From Agromyces rhizosphaerae (GTDB lineage Bacteria; Actinomycetota; Actinomycetes; Actinomycetales; Microbacteriaceae): a stretch of DNA of 64,000 nucleotides. How positions within the stretch are numbered: position 1 is the stretch's first letter; every line of letters starts with the position of its first letter. Position numbers and translations under genes: made by a program. Location: positions 558,001 through 622,000 of the forward strand of contig NZ_BSDP01000001.1 in NCBI RefSeq assembly GCF_027925245.1, in the 5' to 3' direction. The notes under the pieces were generated by a model. That model was not told the origin of the DNA. It did not search any database and saw only the letters and a list, made by a program, of their open reading frames with translations. Of this stretch, positions 1-9,240 are shown piece after piece.

Positions 1-1
1 G

Positions 2-1657
2 CGCGACGTCGTGTGCGATGAACTCGCCAGGCGCTACTCAGCCGACTACCGGGTCGAGCCGGTCGCGCCCGACGAGGCCACCGCCCGCATCGCCGACCTC
101 CGGAACGCGGGCGACGACCTCGCCCTCGTGCTCGCCGACGATCCGCAGCACGCCGAGGACGGCGGCACGGTCTTCACGGCGGCGAAGGAGGCGTTCCCCG
201 ACGTGCGCAGGGGCCTGCTCATCCCCTGGGGGAGCTGGGCCGACCCCGCGATGGCGGCGCAGGTGCGGCAGCTTCTCGCCGGGGTGCAGATCGACACCTA
301 CGTGGTCGTGCCCCGCCACAGTCCCGACGAGCGGTTCCACCGGACCATCGCCGAGTTCCTCGAGGAGTTCGCGCGGGGCGCCGACGCGCGCCACCCCGGG
401 TTCACCGTGATCGGCGACGACGCGCAGCCCCGCACGCACGTGCTGTCGAACCTGCTGCTGCGCGGCGGCGTGCACCACGACCGGCTGGCCCCCGATGCCC
501 CCGATGCCGCGAAGCTGCTCGACGACTCCGGCGTGGCGTACTCGGGCGTGCCGCTCGTGCGCACCGCCGAGGGCCGGGTGCTCGTCGACCCGAGCGACAC
601 CGAACTCGCGTCCGCGCACGGCCTCGAGACGACGCTGCCCGACGAGGTCGTCGACCTCGCGATCGTCGGCGCCGGCCCCGCCGGGCTCGCTGCGGCGGTG
701 TACGCGGCCTCCGAGGGTCTCACCACGCTCGTGCTCGAGAGCGAGTCGGTCGGCGGCCAGGCCGCGTCGAGCTCGCTCATCCGCAACTACCTCGGGTTCC
801 CGCGCGGCGTCGCGGGCTCCGACCTCGCCCAGCGCGCCTACCAGCAGGCGTGGATGTTCGGTGCCCGGTTCGCCCACGCCCGCCCGGTGACCGGGCTCGA
901 CACCGGCGACCCCGCGCGGTTCCGCCTGACGGTCGACGCGGGCCCCGCCGCCCGGCCCGGGGAGGTGCTCGCGCGCTCGGTGATCCTGGCGACCGGCGTC
1001 TCGTACCGGCGCCTCGCCGTGCCGTCGCTGAAGCCGTTCATCGGCGCGACCGTGTTCTACGGCGTCTCCGCCGCCGAGGCCCGCGCCCAGACGGGCCGCG
1101 ACGTGCTGATCGTCGGCGGCGGCAACTCGGCCGGCCAGGCCGCCCTGCACGTCGCCCGCTACGCCCGATCGGTCACCCTCGTCGTGCGCGGGGTGTCGCT
1201 CGCCGACAGCATGTCGCAGTACCTCATCGAGCAGCTCGAGGCGGTCGGCGTGGTGATCCGCACCGAGTCGCGCATCGCCATGGCCCACCCCGACGACGAG
1301 GGGCGGCTCGCGGCGATCGACCTCGAGCACACGGCCACCGGTGCGCGCACGACCGTTCCGGCGGGCGCCGTGTTCGTCACGATCGGCGCACGGCCGCGCA
1401 CCGACTGGGTCGGCGACGCGGTGCTGCGCGACCGCTGGGGATCGATCATCACGGGGCCCGACGTGGTCGCCGAGGGCGGCCGGCGCGTCTGGCCGCACGA
1501 ACGCCCGCCCGCACCGAACGAGGCCTCGGTGCCCGGCGTCTTCGCCGTCGGCGACGTGCGCCGCGGGTCGATCAAGCGCGTCGCCTCGGCCGTCGGCGAG
1601 GGGTCGGTGACGGTGTCGTCGGTGCACCGGCACCTGGGCGAGTTCGACGCGCCCTGA
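2..1657 (+). CDS. FAD-dependent oxidoreductase, thioredoxin-reductase-like, 5' end outside window
   Basis: The reading frame is open to the window edge, so the true start lies upstream; about 548 residues are visible from the first in-window GTG at 11. The first 200 residues look like a degenerate response-regulator receiver domain followed by a short thioredoxin-like segment. The rest is a TrxB-type flavoprotein: FAD motif VGAGPAGLAAAVYAAS near residue 217 and NADPH motif VGGGNSAGQAAL near residue 367. The redox CxxC of true thioredoxin reductase is absent; the equivalent place reads FYGVSAAEA. This architecture is known in actinobacteria and usually annotated only as FAD-dependent oxidoreductase. 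It probably transfers electrons from NAD(P)H to an unknown acceptor. Family call is firm, substrate unknown. Confidence 0.85.
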   Translation, partial: RDVVCDELARRYSADYRVEPVAPDEATARIADLRNAGDDLALVLADDPQHAEDGGTVFTAAKEAFPDVRRGLLIPWGSWADPAMAAQVRQLLAGVQIDTYVVVPRHSPDERFHRTIAEFLEEFARGADARHPGFTVIGDDAQPRTHVLSNLLLRGGVHHDRLAPDAPDAAKLLDDSGVAYSGVPLVRTAEGRVLVDPSDTELASAHGLETTLPDEVVDLAIVGAGPAGLAAAVYAASEGLTTLVLESESVGGQAASSSLIRNYLGFPRGVAGSDLAQRAYQQAWMFGARFAHARPVTGLDTGDPARFRLTVDAGPAARPGEVLARSVILATGVSYRRLAVPSLKPFIGATVFYGVSAAEARAQTGRDVLIVGGGNSAGQAALHVARYARSVTLVVRGVSLADSMSQYLIEQLEAVGVVIRTESRIAMAHPDDEGRLAAIDLEHTATGARTTVPAGAVFVTIGARPRTDWVGDAVLRDRWGSIITGPDVVAEGGRRVWPHERPPAPNEASVPGVFAVGDVRRGSIKRVASAVGEGSVTVSSVHRHLGEFDAP

Positions 1658-1726
1658 GCGTGCCGCCCGGGTCGGGGCGAACGGATGCCGCGGGCCGGCC
1701 CGCACCGCCGCGCGCGATCGACCGCG

Positions 1727-3496
1727 TCAGCGCGACTGCACGCGATGCAGCTCGGCGTACCTGCCGCCCCGCGCGAGCAGCTCGTCGTGCGCACCGACCT
1801 CCACGATGCGCCCGCGCTCGAGCACGACGATCCGGTCGGCCGACCGGATCGTCGACAGCCGGTGCGCCACGACCAGGGTCGTGCGCCCGGTCATGAGCCG
1901 CCCGAGCGCGACCTGGATCTTCGCCTCCGACTCCGGGTCGAGCGCGCTCGTCGCCTCGTCGAGCAGCAGCACGCGCGGGTCGCGCACGAGCGCACGGGCG
2001 ATCGAGAGCCGCTGGCGCTGGCCGCCCGAGAGCCTGGCACCCCGCTCGCCCACGACCGTGTCCCACCCGTCGGGCAGCATCTCGACGATCTCGGCCGCGT
2101 TCGCGTCGCGCAGCGCCGCGCGGATCCGCTCGTCGTCGACCTCGCCCAGCCCGTAGGCGACGTTGTCGCGGATCGTGCCCTCGAACAGCACCGACTCCTG
2201 CGGCACGACCGACACCGACCGGCGGAACGTGCGCAGGTCGAGCTCCTCCATGTCCGCGCCGTCGAGCAGCACGCGCCCGCCGGTCGGCCGGAGGAAGCCG
2301 AGCACCACGTTGAGCAGCGTCGACTTGCCCGACCCCGACGAGCCCACGAAGGCCACGGTCTCCCCGGGCGCGATCGCGAGGTCGACGGCGTCGAGGGCCG
2401 GGGCATCCGCATCGGGGTACCGGAACGTGACGTGCTCGAGCTCGAGCGCGCCCGTGACGTCGTCGGCCGGGCGCTTGCCCTCGTTGCGCTCGAGGTCGGG
2501 CTCCTGCAGCACCTCGGCGATCGAGCGCACCGACTCGGTGCCGCGCGCGATGATCGGCAGCAGCATGAGCATGTTGGTCGCGGCGCCGGTGAGCAGCGTG
2601 AAGTACGACGAGAGCAGCACGACCTCGCCCGCCGAGATGGGCAGCCAGCCGGCGATCGAGATCCAGGCCGCGAGCACGAGGCAGGCCACGCCCAGCAGCT
2701 GCAGGCTCACCCACGAGATCGAGCCGAACTTCCCGTTGAGCACGTCGAGGCGGTAGCCCGCGCTGCGCACGCCCTCGGCACCGAGCGCGATTCGGCTCAC
2801 CGCGGTCTGCTCGAGCCCGTGGGCGCGAGTGATCGGCAGCAGCGTCGCCATCTCGCCGACCCGGGCCGAGAAGCCCTCGACCTCGCGGCGGAACTCCTCG
2901 TTGCGCTGGAACGACCGTCGCTTCAGCATCTGGCGCAGCAGCACCGCGAGCGGGATCGTGAGCGCGTACACCGGCAGGAATGCGGGCACCGTGAGGGCCG
3001 TCATCGTGACCGCGCCGCCCAGCACCATGATCGCCGAGAGCAGCGGCTGCCCGACCTGCTGCAGCATGACCTCGACGTTCTCGGCGTCGCGCACGACCTT
3101 GGTCTGCACGATCGCGGAGTTCGACCGCGAATGGAAGCCGATCGAGAGCGCCTGCAGCCGGGCCGCCAGCGCGTTGCGCAGGTCGGCGCCGATCGAGCGC
3201 ACCGAGCTCATGAACAGGCGGATGTAGATCACGTGGAAGGGGTAGTTCAGCAGCAGCAGTGCGACCGCGACCCCGGCCCAGACCGCGAGGGTCGACAGGG
3301 GGCCGCCGGCGACCACCACGTCGATGATCGCGGCGGTGATCACGGGCAGGAACCAGAGGGGCGTGTCCTTGATCGCGAACGACCCGACGGCGAGCAGCAC
3401 GCGGCCGCGGTGCAGGTCGAGCAGGCGCAGGATGCTGCGGAGCGGATGCTGCCCGTCGACGGCCGCCCCCACCCCGGAATACGTTTTCTCGGTCAT
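1727..3496 (-). CDS. ABC exporter, fused permease and ATPase
   Basis: A 589-residue half-transporter of the type I exporter class. An N-terminal six-helix membrane domain (about residues 20-310) precedes a nucleotide-binding domain with Walker A GSSGSGKST, signature LSGGQRQRLSIARAL, Walker B VLLLDEATSALD and the switch histidine in VVAHRLSTI. The ATG at 3496 is chosen because the membrane domain begins soon after it; the frame stays open upstream into low-complexity Arg-rich sequence that overlaps the divergent gene. It stands alone, convergent with the flavoprotein and divergent from the acetyltransferase. It would act as a homodimer exporting a lipid, peptide or drug. Substrate cannot be read from sequence. 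Confidence 0.9.
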   Translation of the reverse strand: MTEKTYSGVGAAVDGQHPLRSILRLLDLHRGRVLLAVGSFAIKDTPLWFLPVITAAIIDVVVAGGPLSTLAVWAGVAVALLLLNYPFHVIYIRLFMSSVRSIGADLRNALAARLQALSIGFHSRSNSAIVQTKVVRDAENVEVMLQQVGQPLLSAIMVLGGAVTMTALTVPAFLPVYALTIPLAVLLRQMLKRRSFQRNEEFRREVEGFSARVGEMATLLPITRAHGLEQTAVSRIALGAEGVRSAGYRLDVLNGKFGSISWVSLQLLGVACLVLAAWISIAGWLPISAGEVVLLSSYFTLLTGAATNMLMLLPIIARGTESVRSIAEVLQEPDLERNEGKRPADDVTGALELEHVTFRYPDADAPALDAVDLAIAPGETVAFVGSSGSGKSTLLNVVLGFLRPTGGRVLLDGADMEELDLRTFRRSVSVVPQESVLFEGTIRDNVAYGLGEVDDERIRAALRDANAAEIVEMLPDGWDTVVGERGARLSGGQRQRLSIARALVRDPRVLLLDEATSALDPESEAKIQVALGRLMTGRTTLVVAHRLSTIRSADRIVVLERGRIVEVGAHDELLARGGRYAELHRVQSR

Positions 3497-3540
3497 CGTC
3501 GGACCATCCTCGCACCTCGCCTGCGGCACCGCACGCGCAA

Positions 3541-3546
3541 TAGTGT
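3541..3546 (+). promoter_or_regulatory. -10 element TAGTGT, leaderless start
   Basis: TAGTGT ends six bases before the GTG at 3553, and no Shine-Dalgarno sequence fits between. This is the spacing expected when transcription starts at the first base of the start codon. The same arrangement recurs at many genes in the window. Confidence 0.5.
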
Positions 3547-3552
3547 GGGCTC

Positions 3553-4854
3553 GTGACCGAGCCGCACCTCGTCCCGCCCGCCGATGCCGACTCCGTCGCG
3601 GCACTCGCCGCGAGGGGACTCCGGTACGCGCTCGTCGACACGTCCGACGCCGTCGCGTTCGCGCACTGGCTGGGTGCCGACGAGCGCGGATTCCACGCCC
3701 CGGCGCCCACCCCCGAGCGCACCGAGTCGGCGCGCGAGCGCGTCGGGTACCGCCGCACGACCGGCGTGTACGACGGCGCCGCCGCCGAGCCGGAGAGCCC
3801 GGTCGCGACCACCAGCTCCTGGGTCGCGCAGCTCACCGTGCCCGGCGGCCGCACGATGGACGCCTGGGCGGTGAGCTCGGTCACCGTCGCACCCACGCAC
3901 CGCCGCCGCGGCATCGCCCGCGCGCTGCTCGAGGGCGAGCTGCGCACCGCCGTCGCCGCCGGCGTGCCGGCCGCGATCCTCACGGCGAGCGAGGCGACGA
4001 TCTACGGCCGGTTCGGGTTCGCTCCCGCCGCCCCCGCAACCACCGTCTCGGTCGCGCGGCGACGGGTCGGCTGGGCCGGGCCGCCGCCCGCGGGCACCGT
4101 GCACTTCCGCTCCCCCGCGGCCCTGCGCGACGAGGTCGAGGAGATCGCCGGGCGGGCGCTGCTGCGCACCCCCGGCGAGGTCGACCGCTGGCCGGGCTTC
4201 TGGGACCGCATGCTCGGCCTCACCGACCCGACCAGCGAGCGCTCCCGCGGCATCCGCGCCGCGCGGTACGACGACGCCGACGGGCATCCGCGCGGCTTCG
4301 TCGCGTACTCGGTGCAGCGCACCGAGCCCGACCACGGCACGGTCGTCGTCGACCAGCTGCTCGCCGAGACCGACGAGGCGTACCGGGCGCTCTGGCGGTT
4401 CGTGCTCGAGCACGACTTCGTCGACGAGGTGCGCGCGACGCTGCGCAGCGTCGACGAGCCGCTGCGCTGGATGGTCTCCGACCCGCGCGCGATCACGACG
4501 AGCGAGTACGGCGACCACCTCTGGCTGCGCATCCTCGACGCGGCGGCAGTGCTCGAGGCGCGCACCTACTCGGCCCCGTCCCGCCTCGTGCTCCGCATCG
4601 ACGACCCCCTCGGCTACGCGAGCGGCACGGTCGTGCTCGAGACGGATGCCGCGGGCCGCGCCTTCGTGCACGAGTCGGACGAGCCCGCGGGCATCCGCCT
4701 CGGCATCGAGGAGCTCGGCGCGATCGCACTCGGCGCGACCCGCCCGTCGGTGCTCGCGGCGGCCGGCCGCCTGGCGGGCGATGCCCACGCGATCCGCACC
4801 GCCGACCGGGTCTTCGCGGCCGACCGCATGCCTCACCTCGGCTTCTGGTTCTGA
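3553..4854 (+). CDS. Eis-like GNAT N-acetyltransferase
   Basis: A 433-residue protein with the layout of the Eis family (usual length about 400): two GNAT-like halves and a C-terminal sterol-carrier-like domain. The acetyl-CoA loop VAPTHRRRGIARAL lies near residues 116-130. The tyrosine in IYGRFGF near residue 150 matches the general acid of mycobacterial Eis, and the chain ends in an aromatic residue (GFWF), as in Eis, where the C-terminal carboxylate is the base. The family acetylates amines, in mycobacteria including aminoglycosides, but the natural substrate here is unknown. The start is a GTG placed 57 bases from the divergent ABC exporter start. Confidence 0.85.
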   Translation: MTEPHLVPPADADSVAALAARGLRYALVDTSDAVAFAHWLGADERGFHAPAPTPERTESARERVGYRRTTGVYDGAAAEPESPVATTSSWVAQLTVPGGRTMDAWAVSSVTVAPTHRRRGIARALLEGELRTAVAAGVPAAILTASEATIYGRFGFAPAAPATTVSVARRRVGWAGPPPAGTVHFRSPAALRDEVEEIAGRALLRTPGEVDRWPGFWDRMLGLTDPTSERSRGIRAARYDDADGHPRGFVAYSVQRTEPDHGTVVVDQLLAETDEAYRALWRFVLEHDFVDEVRATLRSVDEPLRWMVSDPRAITTSEYGDHLWLRILDAAAVLEARTYSAPSRLVLRIDDPLGYASGTVVLETDAAGRAFVHESDEPAGIRLGIEELGAIALGATRPSVLAAAGRLAGDAHAIRTADRVFAADRMPHLGFWF

Positions 4855-5018
4855 ACGGCCGGCGATCTCGGTGCCAGCCCGCATTGACGATCCCTCATGA
4901 TCGACTAGCGTGCAGACCGTACGTCATCCGACGTGCGCGGTGCGTTCCCCCTCCTCGTCCAGCACGCGACCCGGTCGCCACATCGCGATACCGATGCAGG
5001 AGCAGAAGGGCGACCATC

Positions 5019-6641
5019 ATGCCTCACGCCAGGGCTCATTCGATCATGCCCACGAGCATTCCCCACTCCCGGAGCCACGAGGGCCGCTTCGGCCGGCTCT
5101 TCGGCCGCGGGTTCACCTCCTGGACGCCGCCCGGCGCCACCGACGCCGAGCGCGAGCAGGCCATCCACGACTACGTCGCGGCGAGCATGTCGGGCAGCAC
5201 GCCCGCCGGCGTGCAGCCGCAGGACGACCCGAGCAACAGCGCGATCCCCGCCGGGTACACGTACTTCGGGCAGTTCGTCGACCACGACATCACGTTCGAC
5301 CCGGTGTCGAGTCTCGGCAAGCACAACGACCCCGAGGGCCTGCAGAACTTCCGCAGCCCGCGGTTCGACCTCGACAGCCTCTACGGCCGCGGGCCGGACG
5401 ACCAGCCGTACCTGTACGACCACGGCCGCAAGCTGCACGACGGGTTCGCCGGCTACCTCGCGACCGGGCTCGGCGCCAACATGGCGCACCCCGAACCCGA
5501 CCTGCAGCGCAACGCCGAGGGCGTCGCGATGATCGGCGACCCGCGCAACGACGAGAACGTCATCGTCTCCCAGTTGCAGCTCGGCTTCGCGAAGCTGCAC
5601 AACGCGATCCTCCACAAGCTCGAGGTCGCCGACGAGATCGTGGGGATGTCGGGCAAGCAGCTGTTCCTCGAGGCGCAGCGCCTCACCGTCTGGGCCTACC
5701 AGTACGTCGTGTGGAACGACTTCATCGCCCGGATCACCGAGCCGTCGGTCTTCCAGAAGGCGATCGAGTTCACCGACGAGGACGGCGCGGGGCCGTTCTA
5801 CGGCGTGGAGTTCGGCCTGAAGGACGTCTACGACTGGTCGGTCACGCCGTACATGCCGGTGGAGTTCTCCGTCGCCGCGTACCGGTTCGGGCACTCGATG
5901 ATCCGGGCCGAGTACCAGATGAACATCGTGCTCGGGTTCGGCCGCGACCACGCCCGGCCGATCTTCGCCACGCCCGGAGTGCCGCACCCGGAGGGCCCGC
6001 CCGACGACCTCGGCGGCTTCAAGCGGCTCCCGGCGAACTGCACCGTGCAGTGGGACTGGTTCTTCGACTTCCCGAGCTCGGTGCCGGGCGTCTTCCCGCA
6101 GCGGGCGCTGAAGATCGACCCCGAGCTGTCGGCGTCCGTGATGCACATCCCGGGTTCGGCCGGCGCGACCAAGCCGCTCGCCGAGCTGAACATCCGCCGC
6201 GGCTGGCGCATGGAACTGCCGCCGGCGACGGAGGTCGCGCACGCGCTGCACATCGACCCGCGCCCGGTCGGCGACCCCATGGAGGAGTCGCTCTGGATCT
6301 CGATCCTGCACGAGGCGAAGGAGCAGCAGGGCGGCGAGCGTCTCGGCGCCGTCGGCTCGACCATCGTCGCGGCCGTGTTCTCCGGACTCCTGCGCGGCGA
6401 TCCGTTCTCGTACATCAACCGAGACCCGCACTGGACCCCGGCGCACGCCACGGTGGACGGCAATGCCATCTTCGAGCGGGCCTTCCCCGGCGAGCCGGAC
6501 CGGCCGTGGTCGGTCTCCGACCTGCTGAAGACCGCGGGCATGCCGATCGACGCGGGCAACGACATCGAGTCGCTGATCGGCGCGAGCGCACCGCCGCTCC
6601 AGGCGCCGGACTCGCCCGCGTCGCTGATGCAGGAGCACTGA
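5019..6641 (+). CDS. Heme peroxidase, peroxidase-cyclooxygenase (animal) superfamily
   Basis: A 540-residue protein with the hallmarks of bacterial animal-type heme peroxidases. The distal histidine is in GQFVDHDITFD near residue 90 and the proximal histidine in YRFGHSMIRAEYQM near residue 291. No signal peptide or membrane helix is visible, so it appears cytoplasmic, which is usual for the short bacterial forms. The ATG at 5019 follows an AGAAGGGCG ribosome site; a second ATG at 5046 is possible. It is flanked by its own terminator hairpin. The reaction is hydrogen-peroxide-dependent oxidation of an unknown organic or halide substrate. Confidence 0.85.
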   Translation: MPHARAHSIMPTSIPHSRSHEGRFGRLFGRGFTSWTPPGATDAEREQAIHDYVAASMSGSTPAGVQPQDDPSNSAIPAGYTYFGQFVDHDITFDPVSSLGKHNDPEGLQNFRSPRFDLDSLYGRGPDDQPYLYDHGRKLHDGFAGYLATGLGANMAHPEPDLQRNAEGVAMIGDPRNDENVIVSQLQLGFAKLHNAILHKLEVADEIVGMSGKQLFLEAQRLTVWAYQYVVWNDFIARITEPSVFQKAIEFTDEDGAGPFYGVEFGLKDVYDWSVTPYMPVEFSVAAYRFGHSMIRAEYQMNIVLGFGRDHARPIFATPGVPHPEGPPDDLGGFKRLPANCTVQWDWFFDFPSSVPGVFPQRALKIDPELSASVMHIPGSAGATKPLAELNIRRGWRMELPPATEVAHALHIDPRPVGDPMEESLWISILHEAKEQQGGERLGAVGSTIVAAVFSGLLRGDPFSYINRDPHWTPAHATVDGNAIFERAFPGEPDRPWSVSDLLKTAGMPIDAGNDIESLIGASAPPLQAPDSPASLMQEH

Positions 6642-6673
6642 GGCGAGCGCGCTCGACGCGCTCCGCACGACAC

Positions 6674-6713
6674 GCGGATGCCGCGGGGACGATCCTGTTC
6701 CCGCGGCATCCGC
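6674..6713. terminator. Hairpin terminator built from the GCGGATGCC motif
   Basis: Perfect 14-base arms GCGGATGCCGCGGG and CCCGCGGCATCCGC surround a 12-base loop, 32 bases after the peroxidase stop. There is no U tract, as is common in high-GC actinobacteria. The arms contain one copy of the window-wide 9-mer in each orientation. Confidence 0.75.
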
Positions 6714-6747
6714 CGCGCTAGAGTCAGGGCAGTGAGAGGGGGGTCTC

Positions 6748-8178
6748 ATGGGCGAGCTCCGCAGTGTCAACAAGGGGAAGGTCATCTGGCTGGCATCCGC
6801 CGGCGCGGTGGGCGGGTTCCTCTTCGGGTTCGACTCGTCGGTGATCAACGGCGCGGTCGAGCCGATCCAGGCGCAGTTCGGCCTGAACGCCACGACCACC
6901 GGCATCGCGGTCGCGAGCGCGCTGCTCGGCTGCGCGTTCGGCGCGTGGCTCGGCGGCCGCGTGGCCGACCGGTTCGGCCGCATCCCCTCGATGGTGCTCG
7001 CCGCGACGCTGTTCTTCATCTCGGCGCTCGGCTCCGGCATGGCGTTCGGCGTGTGGGACCTGATCGCCTGGCGCCTCATCGGCGGCGTCGGCGTCGGCAT
7101 GGCCTCGGTCATCGCCCCCGCGTACATCGCCGAGATCTCCCCGGCCGCGGTGCGCGGCAGGCTCGCGTCGCTGCAACAGCTCGCCATCACCACGGGCATC
7201 TTCGCCGCGCTGCTCTCCGACGCGGTGTTCGCGGCGTTGGCCGGCGGCGCCGACCAGCCGTTCTGGCTGGGCGCCGAGGCCTGGCGCTGGATGTTCCTCG
7301 CCGAGGCCGTGCCGGCCGCGGCGTACGGCCTCATCGCCCTCACGCTGCTCGAGTCGCCGCGCTACCTGGTGCTGCAGAACCGCGAGCACGACGCGGTCGA
7401 GGTGCTGCTGAAGATCGGCGGCGAGAAGGCCCCCGAGGACGAGGTGCGCGCGATCCAGGAGGACCTCGAGCGCGACCGCAAGCTCGAGTCGTTCAGCACG
7501 CTGAAGGGCCATGCGTTCGGCCTGAAGCCGATCGTCTGGGTCGGCATCGCGCTGAGCGTGTTCCAGCAGTTCGTCGGCATCAACGTGATCTTCTACTACT
7601 CGAACACGCTCTGGCAGTCGGTCGGGTTCGACGAGAGCTCCTCGTTCGCCATCTCGGTGTTCACCTCGATCGTGAACATCGCGGTCACGATCGTCGCGAT
7701 CTCGCTCATCGACAAGGTCGGCAGGCGCCCGCTGCTGCTCACCGGCTCGATCGGCATGACGGTCTCGCTCGGCACCATGGCGATCTGCTTCAGCCAGGCG
7801 ACGATCGTCGACGGCGCGCCCGTGCTCGAGGGCGCCTTCGGCCCGATCGCCCTCGTCGCGGCGAACCTCTTCGTCATCTTCTTCGGCGTCTCGTGGGGCC
7901 CGGCCGTCTGGGTGCTGCTCGGCGAGATCTTCCCGAACTCGATCCGCGGCAAGGCGCTCGGGCTCGCGGCCGCGGCGCAGTGGATCGCGAACTTCCTCAT
8001 CACGGTCAGCTTCCCGGCGCTGGCGGGGCTCTCGCTCGTGTTCACCTACGGCATGTACGCGGCGTTCGCGGCCCTGTCGTTCCTCTTCGTGCTGCGGTTC
8101 ATCCCCGAGACGCGCGGGCGCTCGCTCGAGGAGTCGGGCCACCTGGAACGCCCCGTCGCCCGGTCGCGCGCGAAGTAG
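6748..8178 (+). CDS. MFS sugar porter
   Basis: A 476-residue, 12-helix major facilitator of the sugar porter family. The diagnostic motifs are present: VADRFGRIPSM between helices 2 and 3, ESPRYLV after helix 6, IDKVGRRPLLL between helices 8 and 9, and PETRGRSLEE at the end of helix 12. FQQFVGINVIFYYSN in helix 7 matches the sugar-binding helix of XylE/GLUT relatives. It likely imports a pentose, hexose or inositol with protons. The ATG at 6748 has a GAGAGGGGG ribosome site and a TAGAGT -10 hexamer about 25 bases upstream. No sugar-metabolism gene is adjacent, so the substrate is open. Confidence 0.9.
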   Translation: MGELRSVNKGKVIWLASAGAVGGFLFGFDSSVINGAVEPIQAQFGLNATTTGIAVASALLGCAFGAWLGGRVADRFGRIPSMVLAATLFFISALGSGMAFGVWDLIAWRLIGGVGVGMASVIAPAYIAEISPAAVRGRLASLQQLAITTGIFAALLSDAVFAALAGGADQPFWLGAEAWRWMFLAEAVPAAAYGLIALTLLESPRYLVLQNREHDAVEVLLKIGGEKAPEDEVRAIQEDLERDRKLESFSTLKGHAFGLKPIVWVGIALSVFQQFVGINVIFYYSNTLWQSVGFDESSSFAISVFTSIVNIAVTIVAISLIDKVGRRPLLLTGSIGMTVSLGTMAICFSQATIVDGAPVLEGAFGPIALVAANLFVIFFGVSWGPAVWVLLGEIFPNSIRGKALGLAAAAQWIANFLITVSFPALAGLSLVFTYGMYAAFAALSFLFVLRFIPETRGRSLEESGHLERPVARSRAK

Positions 8179-8209
8179 GGCGAGCGGATGCCGCCGGGCC
8201 GCGCCGCGC

Positions 8210-8464
8210 TCAGCGGCGCAGCTCGATCGCGCTGACGCCCGTGAATCCGAGCCACGCGCGGTCGTCCGACTCGACGACCGTGATGAGCACGTTGTCGCAG
8301 TTCGCGCAGCGGGCGACCACCCCCGCCGCCTCCGTGTAGAGCATGGCGCGGGCGAGCTCGGCGATCGTGCCGCAGCCGGCGCACCTGCCGCGCGCGGTGG
8401 TGATGTCGAACGCGAAGAACTTCGAGAGCTCGCCCGCGAGGGCGTTGCCGTCGAGATGGGTCAT
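8210..8464 (-). CDS. DUF6510-like zinc-ribbon protein
   Basis: An 84-residue protein with two CxxC pairs (Cys28/Cys31 and Cys53/Cys56), which should form one zinc ribbon. Its ATG overlaps the stop of the flavin reductase (ATGA), making it the third gene of a three-gene operon with the reductase and the sulfite-oxidase-like protein. I recognise it as resembling the DUF6510 family, which in actinobacteria sits beside this same pair. Function is unknown; a role as a small electron-transfer or assembly partner of the molybdoenzyme is inference from position. Confidence 0.75.
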   Translation of the reverse strand: MTHLDGNALAGELSKFFAFDITTARGRCAGCGTIAELARAMLYTEAAGVVARCANCDNVLITVVESDDRAWLGFTGVSAIELRR

Positions 8465-9240
8465 CAGGTGCCTCCGAATCGCTCCGTGCGGATGGCGCGA
8501 GGGTCGTGCCCGAGTTCGATCAGCCACGACGCCACGCGCTCGACGAACCCCGTCGAGCCGCACACGTACACGAGCGGCGCGTCGGCGGCGGGCACGACGC
8601 TCCGCTCGACCTCGTCGCGCGTGAGCCGCCCGACGTGACCGGTCCATCCGTCCGGCGCACGACGCGTGTACGCGTGGTCCAGGGCGAACGCGTCCGACGC
8701 CCGGGCGAGCTCGGCCAGCTCCGCTGCGAAGAACGCGTCCTCGGGCGTGCGCACCGACACCAGCATCCGCATCTGCGTCGGGTCGTGCGCCGCGCCGTGC
8801 GCCGACGCGATCGCCACGAGCGGCACGACGCCCGAGCCCCCGGCGATGAGCTGCACCGGTCGGGGGCCGTCGGCGGCCGCATCCGTCAGCCGCTCCCCCG
8901 GCTCGACCGGATGCCACACGAAGAAGCGCCCCAGCGGGCCGTGCACCTCGAACTCGTCGCCGGTGCGCACCTCGTCGACGAGGAACGGCGAGACCTCGCC
9001 GCCGGGCAGCCGGTCGATCGCGAGCACGACCCGCGTGCCGGGGCCGGACGAGGCGATGGAGTACGACCGGGTCGCGGTGTAGCCGTCGGCCGCGGTGAGC
9101 CGCACGTCGAGGTGCTGTCCGGCCGCGTTGCCCGGCCAGGTCGGCACGTCCAGCACGAGCCGGCGTGCGCTCGGCGTCTCGGGCGACGCCTCGACGACCG
9201 CGGCGACGTGCCAGCCCGAGCGCGGGACCGCGGCGATCAC
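8464..9240 (-). CDS. Ferredoxin-reductase-type FAD/NAD(P)H oxidoreductase
   Basis: A 258-residue FNR-family flavoprotein. The FAD-binding signature TRSYSIAS lies near residue 67, the NAD(P) motif AGGSGVVPL near residue 136, and VCGSTGFVE near the C-terminus. There is no 2Fe-2S domain. The GTG at 9240 overlaps the stop of the upstream molybdoenzyme (GTGA) and its own stop overlaps the ATG of the zinc-ribbon gene (ATGA), so the three are translationally coupled. It probably shuttles electrons between NAD(P)H and the molybdoenzyme, directly or through another carrier. Direction of flow is not evident. Confidence 0.85.
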   Translation of the reverse strand: MIAAVPRSGWHVAAVVEASPETPSARRLVLDVPTWPGNAAGQHLDVRLTAADGYTATRSYSIASSGPGTRVVLAIDRLPGGEVSPFLVDEVRTGDEFEVHGPLGRFFVWHPVEPGERLTDAAADGPRPVQLIAGGSGVVPLVAIASAHGAAHDPTQMRMLVSVRTPEDAFFAAELAELARASDAFALDHAYTRRAPDGWTGHVGRLTRDEVERSVVPAADAPLVYVCGSTGFVERVASWLIELGHDPRAIRTERFGGT

